In this document: positions 1 through 8,026 of the stretch, in pieces
Layout: each line of letters starts with the position of its first letter
Numbering within the stretch: the stretch's first letter is position 1
Assembly (NCBI GenBank): GCA_016297945.1
Contig: JAEDFR010000096.1
Location: 1 to 8,843 of the forward strand
Source of the DNA: Lachnospiraceae bacterium
GTDB lineage: Bacteria > Bacillota > Clostridia > Lachnospirales > Lachnospiraceae
DNA length: 8,843 bases
Direction of reading: 5' to 3'
Program-made: the position numbers and the translations under genes
Notes under the pieces: model-generated
Told to the model about the DNA's origin: nothing
Databases searched by the model: none
What the model saw: the letters and a program-made list of their open reading frames with translations, nothing else

Positions 1-1101
1 TTTTTCTGCAAAATCGCAGACATTTACAGCGGCATAAGGATTGATAAATTTTTTCTGGCAAGCGATCATTTCAGTTCTCATGGATTCATTTCTAATCAGT
101 TCTTCTGCTATGTGCAATAGCTCTTCTGTTATTTCACCGGATATACTCATGCCATGCTTACTAAAATAATCAGCGTTATAGCTTTCACATCCGGGAATTG
201 GCGAAGTATGAAGGATAGGAATTCCACATACAGCAGCTTCCGTGGATGAGAGACCACCCGGTTTTGTGATGAATAAATCACATGCTTTCATATAGAATGA
301 CATGTCATCACATTGACCAATAACCGTAATTCCTGCGTTATTCTGTTCTTTCAATTTTTGAAACAGATTCTGATTGCTTCCACAGACAATAATAAGTTCT
401 ATATCTTTTCTGGAAGAAAAATAATACTGTATTTTTGAAATTGCATTTTCAATATTTCCGCCACCCATACTTCCACCGGCAATCAGAATATATTTCTTCT
501 CCATAGCAAGCCTCAATCGCTTTTTTACTTCCCTGCGAGGTTCATTTGCTGCAAAACAATTACGCGTAGGGATACCAAAAGGATAAAGCTTTTCTTTAGG
601 GAGTCCTCTTTTAATAAAGTCCTCTGTCAAGTCTTTGGCCGGAATAATGTATGCATCGCATTCAGTTTCTTCTGTAAAAGGAATACATACATAATCGGTT
701 GCAACAAAGATTGTTTTGGGAATAGAAATGCCATGGCGTTTCATATTTGTCATTATTTCTGCAGGAAATAAGTGAGGCATGATGACAACATCAAAGTGAT
801 GTTCTGTAAAATATTCCTGCATTATTTTATCCATGCCACGATTTACAAAATAGACCGGAGAATGAAAAGGTAAACGGCGGTAAGAATTACCAATTCTATA
901 TATTGCTCCAAATGCTTTTGGAGTATTTCGGGCGGTTGCAATGTAGGTTCTGTCTATTCCATTAGACAGACGATTGCTTTTTAGCATATAGGGATTAAGC
1001 ATTTTAGCATGATGTCCACGCTTTTTCATTTCCTCCAAAATAGCTTTACCGGCAGAATTGTGACCGCCTCCGGTGCCGCAGGATAAAATCAGTGCATCCA
1101 T
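1..1101 (-). CDS. Diacylglycerol glycosyltransferase, UgtP/MGDG-synthase family (3' end cut by window)
   Basis: The product probably transfers a hexose from a UDP-sugar to diacylglycerol at the inner face of the membrane, making mono- or multi-glycosyl diacylglycerols (glycolipids and lipoteichoic-acid anchors). I translated 367 codons from the ATG at 1101 with no stop. Bacillus UgtP is about 382 residues, so only a short C-terminal piece should be missing. The N-terminal MGDG-synthase domain (about 8-180) opens with the glycine-rich loop GTGGGHNSAGKA (9-20) and has ATDY at 134-137. The C-terminal GT28-like domain (about 200-340) has AGGSMGGGN at 208-216 and the nucleotide-sugar signature TKPGGLSSTEA at 279-289. 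The start is supported by AAGGTGAG six bases upstream, inside the end of the PlsY-family gene. The two genes overlap by 13 bp in different frames, implying translational coupling. The family is clear; glucose versus galactose and the number of sugars added cannot be read from the sequence. Alternatives in the same fold family, such as MurG, fit less well. Confidence 0.88.
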   Translation of the reverse strand, partial: MDALILSCGTGGGHNSAGKAILEEMKKRGHHAKMLNPYMLKSNRLSNGIDRTYIATARNTPKAFGAIYRIGNSYRRLPFHSPVYFVNRGMDKIMQEYFTEHHFDVVIMPHLFPAEIMTNMKRHGISIPKTIFVATDYVCIPFTEETECDAYIIPAKDLTEDFIKRGLPKEKLYPFGIPTRNCFAANEPRREVKKRLRLAMEKKYILIAGGSMGGGNIENAISKIQYYFSSRKDIELIIVCGSNQNLFQKLKEQNNAGITVIGQCDDMSFYMKACDLFITKPGGLSSTEAAVCGIPILHTSPIPGCESYNADYFSKHGMSISGEITEELLHIAEELIRNESMRTEMIACQKKFINPYAAVNVCDFAEK

Positions 1102-1706
1102 AAAATTCTCACCTTCATTTTCTCTTTTTCCTCAGAGCTTGCCGCCATACGTAAGTAAACAGCTGCTGTGATAAATAGAAATCCAATCCATATATTGGTT
1201 TCCGTTACCAGGCAGGCCATGCATAAAAGCGAACAGAAATATGCAATTAAAGTACGATAAAAATGTGGAGTAATGCGAAATACCAGGGAAAAGAAAATAA
1301 AAAATGCCGCAAGTGTTGCAAATGGCTGCCAGATAGGAAGCAGTCCCAACAAACAGCCAAAGGTTACGGTAATCCCTTTTCCACCTTTCCATTTGTAAAA
1401 TAACGGAAATGCATGTCCAATAACAGGGGAAGCAAGGACAAGTGATGTTGCTAAGACAACAGGACGAAAATGTATCATTATATAGCGCATATAGAAGAAA
1501 ACAGGGATAAAACCTTTTAACAAATCACAGATCAAAGTCAATGCTCCACACCAAAATCCGCCATATTTAAATGCATTAGCAGCTCCCGGATTCTGATCCT
1601 TACTGTTTTCAATCATATTTTCCTTCCGAAAAACATTGGAAAATATCCGAGCATATAAAATACTTCCGGATAAGTATCCAAATAAAATGAATAGTATGGT
1701 TTGCAT
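1089..1706 (-). CDS. plsY: PlsY-family acylphosphate:glycerol-3-phosphate acyltransferase (divergent)
   Basis: PlsY is an integral membrane enzyme that moves an acyl group from acyl-phosphate to the sn-1 position of glycerol-3-phosphate, giving lysophosphatidic acid, the first step of phospholipid synthesis. The 205-residue product has the usual length and several hydrophobic segments (about 2-20, 52-73, 83-97, 118-141, 153-166, 171-186). Family motifs seen are YLSGSILYA (11-19), QNPGAANAF (38-46) and GHAFPLFYKWKGGKG (97-111). A GTG at 1760 opens the frame earlier, but it overlaps the -10 box of the likely promoter. The ATG at 1706 has AAAGGGAGT just upstream and gives the normal PlsY N-terminus, so I chose it. 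Oddities: the usual GSGN before PGA is KDQN, the conserved Arg positions around this motif are not Arg, and the C-terminal RHxxNI-type motif is replaced by LRMAASSEEKEK (185-196). It may be a subfamily with altered substrate use. Its stop overlaps the glycosyltransferase start, pointing to a glycerolipid operon. Confidence 0.85.
   Translation of the reverse strand: MQTILFILFGYLSGSILYARIFSNVFRKENMIENSKDQNPGAANAFKYGGFWCGALTLICDLLKGFIPVFFYMRYIMIHFRPVVLATSLVLASPVIGHAFPLFYKWKGGKGITVTFGCLLGLLPIWQPFATLAAFFIFFSLVFRITPHFYRTLIAYFCSLLCMACLVTETNIWIGFLFITAAVYLRMAASSEEKEKMKVRILWMH
1108..1115 (-). promoter_or_regulatory. Ribosome binding site of the glycosyltransferase, inside the upstream gene
   Basis: On the minus strand AAGGTGAG lies six bases before the ATG at 1101 and falls within the last codons of the PlsY-family gene. 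It fixes the start and makes coupled re-initiation by ribosomes finishing the upstream gene likely. Confidence 0.6.
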
Positions 1707-1750
1707 ATAAACTCCCTTTTGAAAAAGCCATATTTGCTTTAATGAAAATA

Positions 1751-1779
1751 AGTATATCACCAGAAGTTTATAGTGTCCA
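1751..1779 (-). promoter_or_regulatory. Strong sigma-A-type promoter for the lipid gene pair
   Basis: On the minus strand TGGACA (1774-1779; 5 of 6 to TTGACA) is followed after exactly 17 bases by TATACT (1751-1756; 5 of 6 to TATAAT), with a TG one base before the -10 as in extended -10 promoters. The expected transcription start near 1744 leaves a leader of roughly 38 bases before the ATG at 1706. This also argues against the earlier in-frame GTG at 1760. Confidence 0.72.
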
Positions 1780-1803
1780 TTTAGAAAATGTCTTTATTAG
1801 GTC

Positions 1804-1833
1804 TTGTATTCAGTAATGATTATCTATTATAAT
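1804..1833 (+). promoter_or_regulatory. Candidate promoter for the REC-REC/kinase operon
   Basis: A perfect TATAAT (1828-1833) lies 18 bases after TTGTAT (1804-1809), a weak match to TTGACA. Start of transcription would be near 1840, giving a leader of about 40 bases to the ATG at 1882. The weak -35 and AT-rich surroundings leave room for activator control. In AT-rich DNA a TATAAT alone is weak evidence. Confidence 0.45.
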
Positions 1834-1881
1834 TTAAGAAAGTAAAAAATTATTTTATGGTAATTTACAGGGGGCGATAAG

Positions 1882-2658
1882 ATGGATAGGATGAAACCAA
1901 ACGTTTTGGTAGTGGATGATGATGTTGAATTTCTCAACATTGTAAAAACATATCTTGAAGATGTCGTAAATGTAGAACTTGCTTCCAGTGGCAGACAAGC
2001 ACTCCGACTTGCTCATGAAGTGCCTATCGATTTAATTTTACTGGATTTTGAAATGCCAATCATGGATGGTGTCAAAACACTGACCAACTTGCGTAACCTT
2101 AAATCATGTATTAATGTACCGGTTATTATGATTACCGGTCGAAGTGATCGTTATGCGGTAATGAATTCTCTTGTTATGGGAATTGACGGTTATCTCTTAA
2201 AACCTGTGGATAAAGAAACACTGGTGAATACCGTTTTGGAGACTTATCATAAAAAAAGTATTAAGGGAAATAAAAAGACAATCGTTGCAATAGATGATGA
2301 TATGTCATATTTAAAGCAGCTGAATAGTTTCCTTAAGGAAACCTATCATGTTATCATGATAAATTCAGCCAGACTTGCGCTGGAATATCTGCAGAATCAT
2401 ATACCTGATATTATTATATTGGATTATCAAATTCCGCTTTTTAACGGTGTTACACTAATGAAAATGATCCAACAGAACACCGGAAATGAAAAGGTGCCAT
2501 TTATTATTTTGTCCGGGACATTGGATCAAAAGGCAATTATGGAGTTTTGCCCGTATAAGCCTGCAGCGGTTCTTGCGAAGCCGGTAGAAAAGGAAGTTCT
2601 TTTGGAGCACATAGAACAGGCACTTTTAGAAAATGAACAGGATACATTTGAATTATGA
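1882..2658 (+). CDS. Stand-alone tandem receiver protein (REC-REC), no output domain
   Basis: This 258-residue cytoplasmic protein consists of two receiver domains and little else. REC1 (about 6-122) has the acidic cluster D12-D14, phospho-acceptor D55 in LLDFEMPIMDG, T85 and K107 followed by Pro. REC2 (about 132-248) has D138-D140, phospho-acceptor D181 in ILDYQIPLFNG, S211 and K233 followed by Pro. Both therefore keep the residues needed to accept and hold phosphate. REC2 has Val at 230, where the preceding-lysine region normally carries the switch aromatic (Tyr104 in REC1), so its output switching may differ. No DNA-binding, GGDEF, HD-GYP or other effector domain follows. The start has AGGGGG seven bases upstream; an ATG three codons later is less well placed. 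The stop overlaps the kinase start as ATGA, so the two are co-translated. It likely accepts phosphate from that kinase's HPt domain or its histidine and acts by protein-protein contact or as a phosphate sink. Partner and output are inference. Confidence 0.9.
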   Translation: MDRMKPNVLVVDDDVEFLNIVKTYLEDVVNVELASSGRQALRLAHEVPIDLILLDFEMPIMDGVKTLTNLRNLKSCINVPVIMITGRSDRYAVMNSLVMGIDGYLLKPVDKETLVNTVLETYHKKSIKGNKKTIVAIDDDMSYLKQLNSFLKETYHVIMINSARLALEYLQNHIPDIIILDYQIPLFNGVTLMKMIQQNTGNEKVPFIILSGTLDQKAIMEFCPYKPAAVLAKPVEKEVLLEHIEQALLENEQDTFEL

Positions 2659-5534
2659 AAATAATAACTTCTCAGCTTTTATTTACATGCTTCCTGTTTG
2701 CGTTCTATTTCTCAATTCAGGTATATCGTAAATGGGATTTGCATCATCTTGAAAACAGACTTTTTTCCGGGTTATGTTTTGCCAGTGGAATCTGGAGTCT
2801 GGGATTTTATGGAATAAACATACAAGTGGATGCTCATAAAGCATATTTATGCAGAACTTTTGGGATGCTTGGTGTGTTTGCTTTCTTAATTATTGCTCAA
2901 ATTATGATTGCTCATCTCTCTACGTTACCAAAAAAAACAAGTCGCTTCTTTATCCTGTTTTCTTACATAGGAATTCCTATTTATATCTTTTTGTTGCCCG
3001 AAGATAGGGTAATATACCATCTGAGCAATATCGGTATGACTTATTCCTTTGTTTCCGGTTTCTGGAATAATGCTTATGTACTCTATACGATTATAGTTGC
3101 CCTCATGATGGCAATTGCTCTCATATATACCATACGAAATTTTACATATGAATATATACACATATATGCAAAAAAACTTTTTTATGCTGAGCTGTTAGTT
3201 ATGCTGGGTATGCTTTTGGATACAGTTTTTCCATTAATTGGTATTCCCGCTTTTCCGGGAAGCACAATAGGACAATTTGTCGGATTGGTGGTAATGTATG
3301 ATGCGATTGCATTTATTAACAATTCCAGAATTGATATGAATAATTTATCAAGATATGTATATTCTTCTATTTCATCACCGGTTTTGGTATATGATAATGA
3401 TTTAAAACTAAAAATTATCAATGATGCTGCTTTTTCATTTTTAGGAATCAATGAATTAACAGAATACATTACGATAGACAGTCTTTTCAAATTAAAATCC
3501 GAAGAAGTTTTTCAATTTGAAGGCAATCGAAAGGATTTAGATACGGAAAGTTTTCGCAATCAAATACCATGTAATTTGGCCATTAACAAAATTATGAATG
3601 ACTATAATGATTTAATTGGGTATATCATTATTGTGACTGATATTTCCGAGCGTATGCAAGCCTTTAAAAAGTTGGAGGAGGTTACCAGAGAAGCAACAAA
3701 TGCCAATCAGGCAAAAACCACTTTTTTAGCAAATATGTCGCATGAAATCAGAACACCAATGAATGCAATTATTGGTTTTTCTGAACTGGTATTAAAAATG
3801 AATATCAGTCAGGAGGTACGCAGCCATGTGGAGGATATACGGATTTCTTCCCATAATCTTCTTGCCATCATTAATGATATTCTTGATATTACAAAAATTG
3901 AATCCGGGAAAATGGAACTGGTACCGGAAGACTATTATTTGAATAAATTACTTGATGATGTTTCACTTATCATTTCCCAGCAGGCACAGAAAAAGGGATT
4001 GGATTTTCATATGCAGATAGACCCGAATGTTCCTTGCAAACTGCATGGTGATAAAGTAAGAATACGTGGTGTGTTGATCAATATTTTAAACAATGCAGTA
4101 AAATATACTAAAAAGGGATATGTCTCCTTTGAACTATCTATTTTGGAATATAAGGATAATCGTATTAAATTGGCATTTAAAATCAGTGACAGTGGGATTG
4201 GTATCAGAAAAGAAGATTTTGATAAAATATATAAGAGCTTTGAGCGTCTGGATCAAAATGTTCATCATGGTGTTGAGGGAAGCGGACTTGGACTTGCTAT
4301 TGCAAATGGTTATGTCTCGCTAATGGGCGGCGAAATACAGATAGACAGTGAATATGGAAAAGGTTCTGTATTTACAGTAATTATTGAACAAGAGGTTGTA
4401 GATGCAACTGTAATGAAGCAAGATTTTGCTATTTCTCAAAAATCGAAAGAAGCACTTCCACATGAGAGTCTTCAGATACATGATGTAGAAGTACTTATTG
4501 TAGATGACAATTTTATTAATCTTCGGGTTGCCAAGGGCTTGTTAAGTTCTTATGGACTTACGGTGAGCACAGCTACGAATGGGCAGGACGCAATTGAAAT
4601 GTGCCGTGAAAAACATTATCCTCTTATTTTTATGGATCAGATGATGCCGGAAATTGATGGGGTAACAGCCATGAAAAAGATTCGGCAGTTGGATCCTTAC
4701 TACGCACCGGGTGGAGAGGGAAAAATTATTGTTCTGACTGCAGATGCAATTCGCGGAGTCAGAAAGCAGCTGTTGGAACAAGGATTTGATGAATATCTGG
4801 GTAAACCAATGAATATGGCTCAGTTGGAAAGGCTTTTGATTCAATATCTGCCTGAAAAGAAGGTTTCAAAAGTAATTGTCTATCCGGAAGATGTTGCTAC
4901 ACCTGGTGATAAGAGCGAAGATGCGGATATCATTTATTTACAAAAGTCACTTCCCGGAGTGGATGTTCAAAATGGACTTCGGCTCAGTGGAAAAACTTTA
5001 CAAAATTACTTGGAAATATTGAAAATAACTTATATCTATGGAGAAAAGCATCTTGCAGAATTAAAGACATTTCTGGATAATGGAGATTATGATAATTATA
5101 CCATTAAAATTCATTCCATGAAAAGCACTTCCAAGGGAATAGGTGCAGAGACGCTTTCTGATATGGCATTATCACAGGAGATGGCAGGAAAAGAAAAGCG
5201 TTTTTCCTACATTGATGAAAACTTTGAAGCTTTTCAAGAAATGTATCGGGTGCTTCTAGGCAATATCCGGCAGGTTTTACGTCATTATGAACTTATATCA
5301 GAAGCCGAAGAAGAAAACAAACCTGTTTTAGAGGAACCGATTATGCAAGGGATACTTGCCAATATCCGCTGCAGGCTTGACGAATTTGATTTTGCTGCAA
5401 TTTTTGAGTTATTAGAGCAGGTAGAAAAATATCAGATGAATGAAAAGCAAAGTGCATTTTTTGAACAGTTAAGAATGTGGATGGATAATTTAGATACAGA
5501 GAAAATTTATCATTTGCTGGATTCTTATGAATGA
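2655..5534 (+). CDS. Membrane hybrid sensor histidine kinase, 7TM-PAS-HisKA-HATPase-REC-HPt
   Basis: This 959-residue kinase contains a full phosphorelay. Seven hydrophobic segments (about 4-24, 36-56, 66-88, 97-115, 139-161, 173-197, 203-222) resemble the 7TM sensor module found on some histidine kinases. A PAS-like domain (about 232-332, ending VTDISER) and a helical linker follow. HisKA has the H-box MSHEIRTPMN with phospho-acceptor H363. The ATPase domain has the N-box around N480, DSGIGI (512-517) and GSGLGLA (542-548). The receiver (about 611-733) has D617/D618, phospho-acceptor D661, T695 and K717. The HPt domain (about 760-878) has H820 in HSMKSTSKGIGA. A tail (880-959) holds two copies of a short motif. 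All catalytic residues are present, so it should be active. It overlaps the REC-REC gene by four bases and has no separate strong ribosome site, consistent with coupling. Expected flow is H363 to D661 to H820 to a receiver of its partner. The stimulus is unknown; a membrane-embedded 7TM sensor suggests a lipophilic or envelope cue, but that is inference. Confidence 0.93.
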   Translation: MKIITSQLLFTCFLFAFYFSIQVYRKWDLHHLENRLFSGLCFASGIWSLGFYGINIQVDAHKAYLCRTFGMLGVFAFLIIAQIMIAHLSTLPKKTSRFFILFSYIGIPIYIFLLPEDRVIYHLSNIGMTYSFVSGFWNNAYVLYTIIVALMMAIALIYTIRNFTYEYIHIYAKKLFYAELLVMLGMLLDTVFPLIGIPAFPGSTIGQFVGLVVMYDAIAFINNSRIDMNNLSRYVYSSISSPVLVYDNDLKLKIINDAAFSFLGINELTEYITIDSLFKLKSEEVFQFEGNRKDLDTESFRNQIPCNLAINKIMNDYNDLIGYIIIVTDISERMQAFKKLEEVTREATNANQAKTTFLANMSHEIRTPMNAIIGFSELVLKMNISQEVRSHVEDIRISSHNLLAIINDILDITKIESGKMELVPEDYYLNKLLDDVSLIISQQAQKKGLDFHMQIDPNVPCKLHGDKVRIRGVLINILNNAVKYTKKGYVSFELSILEYKDNRIKLAFKISDSGIGIRKEDFDKIYKSFERLDQNVHHGVEGSGLGLAIANGYVSLMGGEIQIDSEYGKGSVFTVIIEQEVVDATVMKQDFAISQKSKEALPHESLQIHDVEVLIVDDNFINLRVAKGLLSSYGLTVSTATNGQDAIEMCREKHYPLIFMDQMMPEIDGVTAMKKIRQLDPYYAPGGEGKIIVLTADAIRGVRKQLLEQGFDEYLGKPMNMAQLERLLIQYLPEKKVSKVIVYPEDVATPGDKSEDADIIYLQKSLPGVDVQNGLRLSGKTLQNYLEILKITYIYGEKHLAELKTFLDNGDYDNYTIKIHSMKSTSKGIGAETLSDMALSQEMAGKEKRFSYIDENFEAFQEMYRVLLGNIRQVLRHYELISEAEEENKPVLEEPIMQGILANIRCRLDEFDFAAIFELLEQVEKYQMNEKQSAFFEQLRMWMDNLDTEKIYHLLDSYE

Positions 5535-5557
5535 GCATCAAATAAGTACTTTAAAAT

Positions 5558-5594
5558 AAAATCTGCAATCCCGGTTTGAGGATTGCAGATTTTT
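5558..5594. terminator. Bidirectional intrinsic terminator between convergent genes
   Basis: A 14-bp perfect stem (5558-5571 with 5580-5593) closes an 8-base loop. On the plus strand it ends in a run of Ts (5590-5594) 56 bases after the kinase stop. On the minus strand the stem is followed by TTTTATTTTA after the alpha-xylosidase stop at 5603. The inner part is GC-containing (CTGCAATCC paired with GGATTGCAG). It fills most of the 68-bp gap and serves both converging transcripts. Confidence 0.9.
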
Positions 5595-5602
5595 ATATTA
5601 TA

Positions 5603-7939
5603 TTATGCTTCTGTTACGATAATGTCAGTATTTCCAGAAAGAGTAAGAATGGTGTCATTTCCATCTTTTTCAGCTTCTGTAGAAATTATTGCAACATTCA
5701 CAAGACGAATGGTATAGTTCCTGTCGGAAGTAATTTTGATATGTATATTTTTTCCGGATTTTTCAGCTGTCACAACGATTTCTTCCTTCTGATCCATACC
5801 ATAAACAATGGAAGAAGCTTTACAGCCATCTTTAAGAGCATATATTCTGATTTCTGCATTGTTACCGTAATCATAATCAGGCTTTTCATCACATGCGCCA
5901 AGGACTACAATGGAATTTTCTCTTACCATAAGAGGAATACTTAAGTAACTGTGTTTTTCGGTAACCCAGCAGGCTCCTTCTTTCACTTCCCCGGTAAAAA
6001 GATTTGTCCAGGTTCCTTTGGGCAGATAATATTCTGCAATACTCTGATCATTAAAGATGGGAGCTACCAGAAGATTGTCACCTAACATATATTGTTTGTC
6101 TATATAGTGGCAGGTCTTGTCTTCCGTAAATTCCAGAACCATACTTCTCATAGTTGGAATACCGGATTTGGAGGTATCAATAGCAGTTTTATACAGATAA
6201 GGCATCAACCTTGCCTTAAATCTTGTAAAAAATCTAACTACATCAACTGCCTCATCATCATAAACCCAGGGAACTCTGTAAGAAGAGCTTCCATGAAGCC
6301 TGGAATGAGAGGAAAGAAGTCCAAATGCAACCCATCTTTTATATACATCAGCGGTAGAGGTATTTTCAAAACCGCCAATATCATGTGCCCAAAAACCAAA
6401 ACCACTCATCATGAGAGAAAGGCCGCCGCGGAGACTTTCTTCCATGGATTCGTAGTCTGACCAACAATCACCACCCCAATGTACAGGGAATTTTTGTCCG
6501 CCAACTGTAGCAGAGCGTGCAAAAAGAACTGCCTCACCTTTGCCACGCTTACGTTCCAATAATTCATAGACACATTTGTTATAAAGATATGTGTACAGAT
6601 TATGCATTTTATCCGGATCGGAACCGTCAAAGTAAGTTACATTTTCTGTAGGAATTCTTTCGCCGAAGTCTGTCTTAAAACAATCAACGCCCATATCAAG
6701 AAGAATCTCCAGTTTATCCTGGAACCATCTACAGGCAGCCGGATTGGTAAAATCTACAATTGCCATACCTGCCTGCCACATATCCCACTGCCATACCTGT
6801 CCATTTGTCCGTTTAATAAAGTATCCCTTTTCCATACCCTCGTTAAAGAGAACGGATTCCTGACCAATGTAAGGATTAATCCATACACAGATATTTAATC
6901 CTTTTGCCTTGATACGTCTGAGCATACCTTCTGGATCGGGAAATACTTTGTTATCCCAGACAAAATCTGACCAATGAAATTCCTTCATCCAGAAGCAGTC
7001 AAAGTGGAAGGTTCGAAGCGGGATTCCTCTGTCAAGCATTCCGTTTACAAAACTCATAACGGTCTCTTCATCGTAGCTTGTAGTGAAGGAAGTGGAGAGC
7101 CATAAGCCAAAGGTCCAGGGTGCAGGTAAGGATGGTTTGCCGGTAAGATCCGTATATCTTACAAGAACATCCTTCATGGTAGGACCATTGATCAGGAAAT
7201 AATCCAGGTAACTTCCCTTTACGGAAAATTCCGTGCGGGTAACCATTTCGGTGCCTACTTCAAAGGAGACCATTTCGGGATGGTTTACCAGAACACCGTA
7301 GCCTTTATTGGTTATGTAAAAAGGAATATTTTTGTAGGACTGTTCTGTGCTTGTACCACCGTCAGCATTCCAAATATCAACACTTTGTCCGTTTTTCACA
7401 AAAGGAGTAAAGCGCTCACCCATGCCGTAAACCAGTTCACCTACAGACAAAGACAGCATTTGCCGGATATAGGTCTCCTGGTCGTCTCCCTTATCATAGG
7501 CAAGCCCTTTCCAGTCTGTTTTCATGAGAGCTAAATCTCTGCCGGCACTTCTGGTGATTACCTCATCACCTCTTAAATACGTCATGGACCAGTTCTTTTT
7601 TGTGATAAGCAGGGACATGCCGCCACTTGTTATTTTGATTTCCTCGTCTGAGTCTTCCACCTGAAGGGGAAGTGCCTGGTTAAGATTTAATTCAAATGAA
7701 GGAGTATCAAGAACAGCACCTTTGTAATGATAAGTGCGGACGCGGAAAATATCCGGTGCAGGTGAAGTGATCTCAAGAGTTAAGTTAACGCCTCCTAAAA
7801 CATCACCTCTTTGGGTGATATGAAGAGTTGGTGCAAGAAGAGTTACTTTATTTTCTTCAATGGTAGTAAAGTATACTTCCTGCGGTGCAAAGCAGCTACA
7901 GCCTTCTTTTTGCAGCCAGCATCCGTTGCTGAATTTCAT
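5603..7939 (-). CDS. yicI: Alpha-xylosidase, GH31 YicI type
   Basis: The product hydrolyses terminal alpha-linked xylose, for example from isoprimeverose or xyloglucan oligosaccharides, with retention of configuration. The 778-residue protein aligns end to end from memory with E. coli YicI (772 residues), starting MKFSNGCWLQKEG against MKISDGNWLIQPG. The catalytic nucleophile is D424 in CFKTDFGER and the acid/base is D491 in HWGGDC. Residues lining the YicI xylose site also appear conserved: F285 in TSFTT, C315 and F316 in FDCFWM, W353 in VWINPYIG and K422. The frame extends to 8035, but the ATG at 7939 has AAAGGATGGAG upstream and gives the family N-terminus; the extension would run through the promoter. 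There is no signal peptide, so it acts in the cytoplasm on imported sugars. It is transcribed divergently from a GH3 gene and converges on the kinase operon through a shared terminator. Specificity for xylose over glucose is a family-based inference strengthened by these residues. Confidence 0.95.
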   Translation of the reverse strand: MKFSNGCWLQKEGCSCFAPQEVYFTTIEENKVTLLAPTLHITQRGDVLGGVNLTLEITSPAPDIFRVRTYHYKGAVLDTPSFELNLNQALPLQVEDSDEEIKITSGGMSLLITKKNWSMTYLRGDEVITRSAGRDLALMKTDWKGLAYDKGDDQETYIRQMLSLSVGELVYGMGERFTPFVKNGQSVDIWNADGGTSTEQSYKNIPFYITNKGYGVLVNHPEMVSFEVGTEMVTRTEFSVKGSYLDYFLINGPTMKDVLVRYTDLTGKPSLPAPWTFGLWLSTSFTTSYDEETVMSFVNGMLDRGIPLRTFHFDCFWMKEFHWSDFVWDNKVFPDPEGMLRRIKAKGLNICVWINPYIGQESVLFNEGMEKGYFIKRTNGQVWQWDMWQAGMAIVDFTNPAACRWFQDKLEILLDMGVDCFKTDFGERIPTENVTYFDGSDPDKMHNLYTYLYNKCVYELLERKRGKGEAVLFARSATVGGQKFPVHWGGDCWSDYESMEESLRGGLSLMMSGFGFWAHDIGGFENTSTADVYKRWVAFGLLSSHSRLHGSSSYRVPWVYDDEAVDVVRFFTRFKARLMPYLYKTAIDTSKSGIPTMRSMVLEFTEDKTCHYIDKQYMLGDNLLVAPIFNDQSIAEYYLPKGTWTNLFTGEVKEGACWVTEKHSYLSIPLMVRENSIVVLGACDEKPDYDYGNNAEIRIYALKDGCKASSIVYGMDQKEEIVVTAEKSGKNIHIKITSDRNYTIRLVNVAIISTEAEKDGNDTILTLSGNTDIIVTEA

Positions 7940-7997
7940 AGTTTTTACTCCATCCTTTCTTTTACCTGAAATTAATAATGAAAAATGTATTACCTTG

Positions 7998-8026
7998 ATT
8001 ATAATTGAAAAAAGGAAATTTGCATA
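7998..8026 (-). promoter_or_regulatory. Candidate promoter for the alpha-xylosidase gene
   Basis: On the minus strand a perfect TATAAT (7998-8003) lies 17 bases from TATGCA (8021-8026), a poor -35 match. Transcription would begin near 7991, about 50 bases before the ATG at 7939. The weak -35 coincides with an inverted repeat, which fits regulated rather than constitutive expression. The same eight bases ATTATAAT also read as TATAAT on the plus strand (8000-8005), but I see no good -35 for that direction. Confidence 0.5.

Noticed and set aside
1707..1760. Longer PlsY-family protein starting from a GTG at 1760
   Set aside because: The extra 18 codons overlap the -10 box of a good promoter and the ATG at 1706 has the clear ribosome site and the family N-terminus.
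4120..4323. Plus-strand open frame of 67 codons inside the kinase
   Set aside because: It is a frame-shifted shadow of the conserved HATPase region, whose N, G1 and G2 boxes read in the main frame.
5576..5944. Plus-strand open frame of 122 codons across the terminator
   Set aside because: It lies antisense within the conserved alpha-xylosidase gene, begins inside the terminator hairpin and has no ribosome site or family resemblance.
8000..8005. Plus-strand TATAAT as a second GH3 promoter
   Set aside because: It is the mirror of the minus-strand -10 in a short AT palindrome and no -35 match lies 16-18 bases upstream.
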